Positions 58,809 to 64,000 of a stretch of 64,000 nucleotides of DNA are shown here, piece by piece. The DNA lies in contig CBDCGS010000010.1 of assembly GCA_965216915.1 (NCBI GenBank), positions 248,001-312,000 of the forward strand. The letters are read 5' to 3'. The notes under the pieces are model-generated. The model worked only from the letters and a program-made list of their open reading frames with translations, was not told the origin of the DNA and made no database searches. Position 1 is the stretch's first letter, and every line of letters begins with the position of its first letter. The translations under genes were made by a program, and so were the position numbers. This DNA is from CBDCGS01 sp965216915. Its GTDB lineage: Bacteria; Pseudomonadota; Alphaproteobacteria; UBA828.

Positions 58809-59231
58809 ATGGCGCTTCATCTTCTCAAGCTCTCGGTCGGCATCGAATCCGTGGCGCATCTCCGCCGCGTTCAAGACGAGCGCTTGCGTGCCAACGGGCG
58901 CCTCTTCCACATCACTCGCTTTCGGCCGCGCCGCGCGGAGGAGATCGTCGGCGCCGGCTCGATCTATTGGGTGATCCGGCACGCGGTGCGCGTGCGCCAG
59001 CCGATCAGCGCGTTCGAGCGCGTGCGCAACCCCGAGACCGGGGACGAGAAGTGCGCGATCATCCTCGATCCCGCGCTGGTCGAGACCGAGCCGCAGCCGC
59101 GCCGCCCGCATCAGGGTTGGCGCTACCTCACGGAGGCGGACGCACCCGCCGACATCCCCGCGTTCGCCGCGGCCGAGCACGAGCCGCCGCCCGAGATGGC
59201 CGCCGAGCTGCGCGCGCTCGGCTTGTTGTGA
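58809..59231 (+). CDS. DUF1489 family protein
   Basis: A 140-residue protein typical of alphaproteobacteria: LHLLKLSVGIESVAHLRRVQ, RLFHITRFRPRRAEEIVGAG, SIYWVIRHAVRVRQPISAFE and GDEKCAIILDPALVET. This matches DUF1489, with no established function. ATG 58809 lies 13 bases after liuC, so it probably rides on the same transcript, and putA follows about 20 bases later. Confidence 0.9.
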   Translation: MALHLLKLSVGIESVAHLRRVQDERLRANGRLFHITRFRPRRAEEIVGAGSIYWVIRHAVRVRQPISAFERVRNPETGDEKCAIILDPALVETEPQPRRPHQGWRYLTEADAPADIPAFAAAEHEPPPEMAAELRALGLL

Positions 59232-59250
59232 GCGGCGCGGGGGACGCTCC

Positions 59251-62200
59251 ATGACGGCGGCGCCGGCCTCGACGACGGAGCCGCGCGCCGCCCTCCGCGC
59301 CCTCTACCGCGCGCCCGAGACCGACTGCGTCGAGCAGCTGCGCGCCGAGGCCACCGTCGAGCCTGCGCTCGCGCGTCGCATCGATGCCGCCGCGCGCGAC
59401 CTCGTCGCCCATATTCGCGCGCAGCGGCGGCGCGCCGGCGGGCTCGACGTCTTCCTCAGCCAATATGCGCTCGACACGGAGGAGGGCGTGGTGCTGATGT
59501 GCCTCGCCGAGGCCCTGCTGCGCATTCCCGACGAAGACACCGCGAACCGGCTGATCCGCGACAAGATCGGCGGCGCCGCGTGGGCGGAGCATCTCGGGCA
59601 AAGCGACTCTTTCTTTGTCAACGCATCGACGTGGGGGCTGATGCTCACAGGCCGTCTCATCAAGCTCGGCGAGACCGAGCCGGATGATGCGTGGAGTGCG
59701 GTGCAGCGCCTCGTGTCGCGCGCCGGCGAGCCGGTGATCCGGAACGCTCTGCTCCATGCCATGCGGATTCTCGGGCGGCAGTTCGTGATGGGGCGCGGCA
59801 TCGAGGAGGCGCTCGCGCGCGCCGCCGACGATGGCGTGCTCTGCTCGTTCGACATGTTGGGGGAGGCCGCGCTCACCGCCGCCGACGCCGCTCGCTACGA
59901 TGCGGCCTACCGGGCGGCGATCGAGGCGGTTGGGGCGGCGGTCACCGCAGATGGCGGCGCCGCCGGCCACGCGATCTCGGTCAAGCTATCGGCGCTCCAC
60001 CCGCGCTATGAGTTCGCGAAGAGCGAGCGGCTTGCGGGAGAGCTTCGGCCGCGCCTGCGCGCGCTCGCGCTCGCCGCCAAGGAACAGGGCATCGCGCTCA
60101 CGGTGGATGCGGAGGAGGCGGAGCGCCTGGAGCCGTCGCTCGATGTCTTCGAGAGCGTGTTCCGCGATCCCGCATTGGCGGCGTGGGACGGCCTCGGCAT
60201 CGCGGTCCAGGCCTATCAGAAGCGCGCGCCTGCGGTGATCGATTGGCTGATCGCGCTCGCCCGCGCCGTCCGCCGGCGCCTGCATGTGCGGTTGGTCAAA
60301 GGCGCCTACTGGGACACGGAGATCAAGCGCGCGCAGGAGCGCGGGCTCGACGGCTATCCCGTCTACACGCGAAAGGCCGCGACCGATCTTTCCTTCATCG
60401 CGTGCGCCCGCCGGCTGATTGAGGCGCGCGACGCGGTCTACCCGCAGTTCGCGACGCACAATGCGCGCACCATCGCCACCGTCGCCGCGCTCGCCGGCGA
60501 TGCCGAGGGCTACGAGTTTCAGCGCCTCCACGGGATGGGAGAGGCGCTCTACGAGGCCGTGACGGAGGAGACGGGCTATGGCGCGCCTTGCCGGGTCTAC
60601 GCGCCCGTGGGCACGCATGAGGATCTGCTGCCCTACCTGGTGCGCCGGCTGCTCGAGAACGGGGCCAACACCTCGTTCGTGAACCGCCTCGCCGACGACG
60701 ACGCGCCGATCGAGGCGGTGGTGCGCGACCCGCTTGCGGCTGTCGGCCCAGCGCCCTATGCACCGCATGCGGGCATTCCGCTGCCGCGCGATCTGTTCGG
60801 CGCGGCCAGGCTCAACGCACGGGGCTCAGACCTCAGCGATCCGCTCGAGGTTGACCGGCTCACTACCGCCATCGACGCGGCCGTGACCGGCGACTGGGAA
60901 GCGGCGCCGCTGGTCGACGGCACCGCGCATGAGAGCGTGCCGCAGCCCACTTTCGATCCCGCGGACCGGCGCCGGCGCACCGGTGTCGTGCATGAAGCGA
61001 GCGCCGAGCATGCGCGCGCCGCGGCGGCGGCCGTGGGCGCCGGCGCGTCCGATTGGGCGCAAACCCCGGTCGAGACGCGTGCGGCGGCGCTGGAGCGCTT
61101 TGCATGCCTGCTCGAGGAACGCCACGCGGAGGCGATGGCGCTCTGCATTCGCGAGGCCGGCAAGACCATCGCCGATGCGCTTGCCGAGGTGCGCGAGGCG
61201 GCGGACTATGCGCGCTACTACGCGATGCAGGCGCGCCGGGAGTTCGCCGCGCCGGCGCCGCTGCCCGGGCCGACCGGCGAGGCGAACAGCATCGGCCTCG
61301 CGGCGCGCGGGCCGTTTCTTTGCATCAGCCCCTGGAATTTTCCGCTCGCGATCTTCACTGGTCAGGTGACCGCCGCGCTGGCCGCGGGCAATCCCGTGGT
61401 CGCCAAGCCGGCCGAGCAAACCCCGCTCACGGCCGCGTTCGTCACTGGGCTCCTGCACGAGGCCGGCGTGCCGGCGGGTGTGCTTCACCTGGTGCCCGGC
61501 GCGGGTGAAACGGTCGGCACGGCGCTCGTGGCGGCGCCGGAGATCGCCGGCGTCGCGTTCACCGGCTCGACGGAGACCGCGCGGGCGATTGCGCGCACGC
61601 TCGCAGCGCGCGATGGCCCGCTCGTGCCGCTCATCGCGGAGACGGGCGGGCAGAACGCGATGATCGTGGATTCGAGCGCGCTGCCCGAGCAGGTCGTCAC
61701 CGACGTGCTTCACTCGTCTTTCTACAGCGCGGGCCAGCGCTGCTCGTGCCTGCGTGTGCTGTTCCTGCAGGAAGAGATCGCGCCGCGCTTGATCGCGATG
61801 CTGAGCGGTGCGATGGCCGAGCTTCGGCTCGGCGATCCCGCGCTGCTCGCGACCGATGTCGGCCCGGTCATCGACGAGGCGGCTCTCGCCGCGCTCGAGG
61901 CGCACGCCGCCGAGATCGAGCGGCGCGGCACGCTCCATGCGCGCGCGCCGGACGGCGAAGACACGGCGCATGGCACGTTTTTCGTGCCGCGGGCCGTCGA
62001 GATCGAGGCGATCGGCGTGCTCAGCCGCGAGGTCTTCGGTCCGATCCTTCATATCGTGCGCTACGCCGCGGATCGCCTCGATGCCGTGGTCGATGCGGTC
62101 AACGCAACCGGCTACGGCCTCACCCTCGGTGTCCACAGCCGCATCAGCGAAACCGCCGAGCGCGTGGCGGCGCGTGTGCGCGTCGGCAACATGTACGTCA

Positions 62201-62424
62201 ACCGCAACATGGTGGGCGCGGTGGTCGGCGTGCAGCCCTTCGGCGGGGAGGGGCTCTCCGGCACCGGGCCGAAGGCGGGCGGGCCGCGCTACCTGCACCG
62301 CTTCGCGACCGAGCGCACGCTCAGCATCAACACGGCCGCGGCCGGCGGCAATCTGGACCTGCTCTCGCTCTCCGATGAGCGGCGCGACGCGGCGGAGCAC
62401 CTCGCCTATACTCCGCGCCCATGA
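59251..62424 (+). CDS. putA: Bifunctional proline dehydrogenase/P5C dehydrogenase PutA
   Basis: A 1057-residue enzyme oxidising proline to glutamate. The FAD proline-dehydrogenase barrel (about 60-480) contains RLVKGAYWDTEIKRAQ, YPQFATHNARTIATVAALAG and LVRRLLENGANTSFVNRLAD. The aldehyde-dehydrogenase part (about 520-1040) has PWNFPLAIFTGQVTAALAAG, the Glu in IAETGGQNAMIVD and catalytic Cys831 in SAGQRCSCLRVLFLQ. The N-terminal ribbon-helix-helix of enteric PutA is absent, so it does not self-repress. It overlaps the nucleoside hydrolase start by 4 bases. Confidence 0.95.
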   Translation: MTAAPASTTEPRAALRALYRAPETDCVEQLRAEATVEPALARRIDAAARDLVAHIRAQRRRAGGLDVFLSQYALDTEEGVVLMCLAEALLRIPDEDTANRLIRDKIGGAAWAEHLGQSDSFFVNASTWGLMLTGRLIKLGETEPDDAWSAVQRLVSRAGEPVIRNALLHAMRILGRQFVMGRGIEEALARAADDGVLCSFDMLGEAALTAADAARYDAAYRAAIEAVGAAVTADGGAAGHAISVKLSALHPRYEFAKSERLAGELRPRLRALALAAKEQGIALTVDAEEAERLEPSLDVFESVFRDPALAAWDGLGIAVQAYQKRAPAVIDWLIALARAVRRRLHVRLVKGAYWDTEIKRAQERGLDGYPVYTRKAATDLSFIACARRLIEARDAVYPQFATHNARTIATVAALAGDAEGYEFQRLHGMGEALYEAVTEETGYGAPCRVYAPVGTHEDLLPYLVRRLLENGANTSFVNRLADDDAPIEAVVRDPLAAVGPAPYAPHAGIPLPRDLFGAARLNARGSDLSDPLEVDRLTTAIDAAVTGDWEAAPLVDGTAHESVPQPTFDPADRRRRTGVVHEASAEHARAAAAAVGAGASDWAQTPVETRAAALERFACLLEERHAEAMALCIREAGKTIADALAEVREAADYARYYAMQARREFAAPAPLPGPTGEANSIGLAARGPFLCISPWNFPLAIFTGQVTAALAAGNPVVAKPAEQTPLTAAFVTGLLHEAGVPAGVLHLVPGAGETVGTALVAAPEIAGVAFTGSTETARAIARTLAARDGPLVPLIAETGGQNAMIVDSSALPEQVVTDVLHSSFYSAGQRCSCLRVLFLQEEIAPRLIAMLSGAMAELRLGDPALLATDVGPVIDEAALAALEAHAAEIERRGTLHARAPDGEDTAHGTFFVPRAVEIEAIGVLSREVFGPILHIVRYAADRLDAVVDAVNATGYGLTLGVHSRISETAERVAARVRVGNMYVNRNMVGAVVGVQPFGGEGLSGTGPKAGGPRYLHRFATERTLSINTAAAGGNLDLLSLSDERRDAAEHLAYTPRP

Positions 62425-63359
62425 GCGCGCGCCCCATCATCATCGATTGCGATCCGGGCCAGGACGATGCCGTGGCGCTGCTGCTTGCGATGGCCTCGCC
62501 CGCCGAGCTCGACATCCGCGGGGTCTGCGCGGTGGCCGGCAACGTTCCGCTCGCGCGCACGGAGGACAATGCCCGGCGCATCCGCGATTTGGCCGGCCGC
62601 GGCGAGATTCCCGTCCATGCCGGCTGCGCGCGGCCGCTGCTCAGAACACTGGAGACCGCCGAGTTCATCCACGGGCCGAGTGGCATCGACGGCGCGGAGC
62701 TCGCGCCACCCAAGGCCCCGCTCGCGCCCGGGCACGCAGTCGATTTCATCGTCGATACGCTCAAGGACGCGACGACGCCCGTGACGCTCGCGACGCTCGG
62801 CCCCCTCACCAATGTCGGTCTGGCGCTCGCCAAGGAGCCGGGCATCGTGGAGAGCATCGGCGAGATCGTGACGATGGGCGGCGCGGTCTCGCTCGGCAAT
62901 GTCACGCCGGCGGCCGAGTTCAACATCTTCGTCGATCCGCATGCCGCGCACATCGTGTTCGAGGCGGGCGTGCCGCTCACCATGATCGGGCTGGACGTGA
63001 CGCACCAGGCACTCGCCACGCCGGCGCGGGTCGATGCGATCCGCGCCCTCGACGGCGCGGCGGCGACGAGCGTGGTGGGCATGCTCGACTACTATGCCGC
63101 GCAGAACCGCGCCGCTTACGACCACGGCGGCGCTCCGCTTCATGACCCGTGTGTGATCGCCTATCTGCTGCAGCCGTCGCTCTTCGAGGGCCGCGCCATG
63201 CGGGTCGACGTCGAGCTCACCGATGGGCATTCGCTCGGCCGCACCGTCTGTGACGTACATGGCCGCACCGGCAGGCCGGCCAACGTAAACGTCATAGAAA
63301 CCATTGACGACGATGGGTTTTTCAGTCTGTTAACGGAACGGTTGGCGCGCCTCGGCTAA
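62421..63359 (+). CDS. Inosine-uridine preferring nucleoside hydrolase family protein
   Basis: A 312-residue nucleoside hydrolase that cleaves ribonucleosides to base and ribose using Ca2+. The family motif IIIDCDPGQDDAVALLLA (Asp residues 9-16) is near the start, and VSLGNVTPAAEFNIFVDPHA plus HDPCVIAYLLQPSLFEG supply later metal and substrate residues. It is translationally coupled to putA (ATGA overlap), which is unusual company for a purine/pyrimidine salvage enzyme. Confidence 0.93.
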   Translation: MSARPIIIDCDPGQDDAVALLLAMASPAELDIRGVCAVAGNVPLARTEDNARRIRDLAGRGEIPVHAGCARPLLRTLETAEFIHGPSGIDGAELAPPKAPLAPGHAVDFIVDTLKDATTPVTLATLGPLTNVGLALAKEPGIVESIGEIVTMGGAVSLGNVTPAAEFNIFVDPHAAHIVFEAGVPLTMIGLDVTHQALATPARVDAIRALDGAAATSVVGMLDYYAAQNRAAYDHGGAPLHDPCVIAYLLQPSLFEGRAMRVDVELTDGHSLGRTVCDVHGRTGRPANVNVIETIDDDGFFSLLTERLARLG

Positions 63360-63485
63360 GACGTGCGCGATTTCGCGCCTGGATTCGGCGCCGATCGACC
63401 CAAGATATCTTTGGAGACCGCCAACGGCTGGGTCTGCCGGCGGAATTGGATAAACTGGCCCCGGATGTGCGGGGCAGGATCGAGG

Positions 63486-64000
63486 ATGAGCCGCGAGCGC
63501 AATCTCCCGTCGACGAGCAGCACCTTGCCGGCGACCAAGAAGAGCACGAAATCGGACGTCGACCACTTTTTGAGCAAGGTCGCGGCGACGCCGGCGCCCG
63601 TGACCGGTGCCGAGCGTGGGCGCCTGATCTTCGCGCTCGACGCGACGGCGAGCCGCGAGCCGACCTGGGATCGCGCATGCCAGCTGCAAGGCGAGATGTT
63701 CGACGCCACCGCATCGCTCGGCGGTCTTTCTGTACAGCTCGTCTTCTATCGTGGCTTCGGTGAATGCCGCGCAAGCAAATGGGTGAACGACTCGCGCACG
63801 CTTGTGCGCCGCATGACCAGCGTGTTCTGCCTGGGCGGGCACACGCAGATCCGCAAGGTGCTGCGGCATGCGATCAAGGAGACCGGGCGCAAACGCGTGG
63901 GCGCGCTGGTCTTCGTCGGCGACTGCGTCGAGGAGCCGGTGGACGACCTATGCGCGCTGGCCGGCGAGCTCGGCCTGCTCGGTGTGCCGGCCTTCATGTT
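63486..64000 (+). CDS. VWA domain-containing protein (partial, cut by window end)
   Basis: The first 171 codons of an open frame starting ATG 63486 with an AGGATCGAGG site. After a Ser/Thr-rich lead, GRLIFALDATASREPTWDRA gives a MIDAS-like DxTxS motif (DATAS), followed by LGGLSVQLVFYRGFGECR, VFCLGGHTQIRKVLRHAI and VGALVFVGDCVEEPVDDLCA. The Thr is not unusual for this alphaproteobacterial subgroup. The 3' end lies beyond the window, so full length is unknown. Confidence 0.85.
   Translation, partial: MSRERNLPSTSSTLPATKKSTKSDVDHFLSKVAATPAPVTGAERGRLIFALDATASREPTWDRACQLQGEMFDATASLGGLSVQLVFYRGFGECRASKWVNDSRTLVRRMTSVFCLGGHTQIRKVLRHAIKETGRKRVGALVFVGDCVEEPVDDLCALAGELGLLGVPAFM

Noticed and set aside
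59251..62424. putA as a trifunctional, self-repressing regulator
   Set aside because: No N-terminal ribbon-helix-helix is present; the protein starts close to the catalytic domain.

Overview
The window is GC-rich, chromosome-like DNA. I read it as the chromosome of a free-living alphaproteobacterium of the Rhodospirillales/Hyphomicrobiales kind. This is inferred from gene content (DUF1489, DUF1127, SapC, DUF3179, DUF4864, a PutA without the DNA-binding domain, a malic enzyme with a phosphotransacetylase tail) and from strong G/C third-position bias. No rRNA or complete tRNA gene, CRISPR array, intact insertion sequence or prophage was found. Almost all of the window is coding, with short gaps and frequent 4-bp start/stop overlaps.

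Layout. 0-11.8 kb: mostly single genes: SMP-30 lactonase, rhodanese, PPK2 polyphosphate kinase, VOC and DUF proteins, a hydroxyacid-oxoacid transhydrogenase, GFA protein, SDR, YghU-like glutathione transferase, a phytanoyl-CoA-dioxygenase-like protein and a TylF-like methyltransferase. Two inverted copies of a ~104-bp hairpin-rich repeat bound the 5.6-10.0 kb part, and a 5'-truncated acyl-CoA synthetase remnant lies inside it. 11.8-14.5 kb: a MocR-type regulator divergent from a DUF1127 peptide, with palindromes between them, then a small lower-GC patch with unknown genes and short tandem repeats. 14.5-17 kb: DUF3179 plus medium (FAD) and small (2Fe-2S) subunits of a xanthine/CO-dehydrogenase-type enzyme without its large subunit. 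17-25 kb: SapC, an acyl-CoA ligase, a C39 peptidase plus HTH/beta-barrel outer-membrane protein (Fap-like pair), a small secreted protein and a hybrid histidine kinase.

25-29 kb holds an oxidoreductase divergent from a two-subunit N,N-dimethylformamidase. 29-36.3 kb is a minus-strand operon: CUT2-type permease, binding protein, a fused ATPase-permease, an FAD oxidoreductase and an NTF2-like protein. It is preceded by two tandem 17-bp inverted-repeat operators. 36.5-41 kb: glutathione transferase, a racemase-fold protein lacking both catalytic cysteines, anmK, tyrS and a TetR regulator. 41-44.2 kb is a likely accessory patch (methyltransferase, WD40-like protein, rearranged duplicate fragment).

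44.2-51.3 kb: a MetE-C-like methyltransferase, lipB, two consecutive malic enzymes (the second with a PTA domain) and mgtE. 51.3-58.8 kb is a branched-chain acyl-CoA (leucine) degradation cluster: isovaleryl-CoA dehydrogenase, thiolase, a second acyl-CoA dehydrogenase, methylcrotonyl-CoA carboxylase beta and methylglutaconyl-CoA hydratase. The biotin subunit and HMG-CoA lyase are not present. 58.8-64 kb: DUF1489, PutA, nucleoside hydrolase and the start of a VWA protein cut by the window end. Overall the region suggests a heterotroph living on amino acids, amides, organic acids and ABC-imported solutes.
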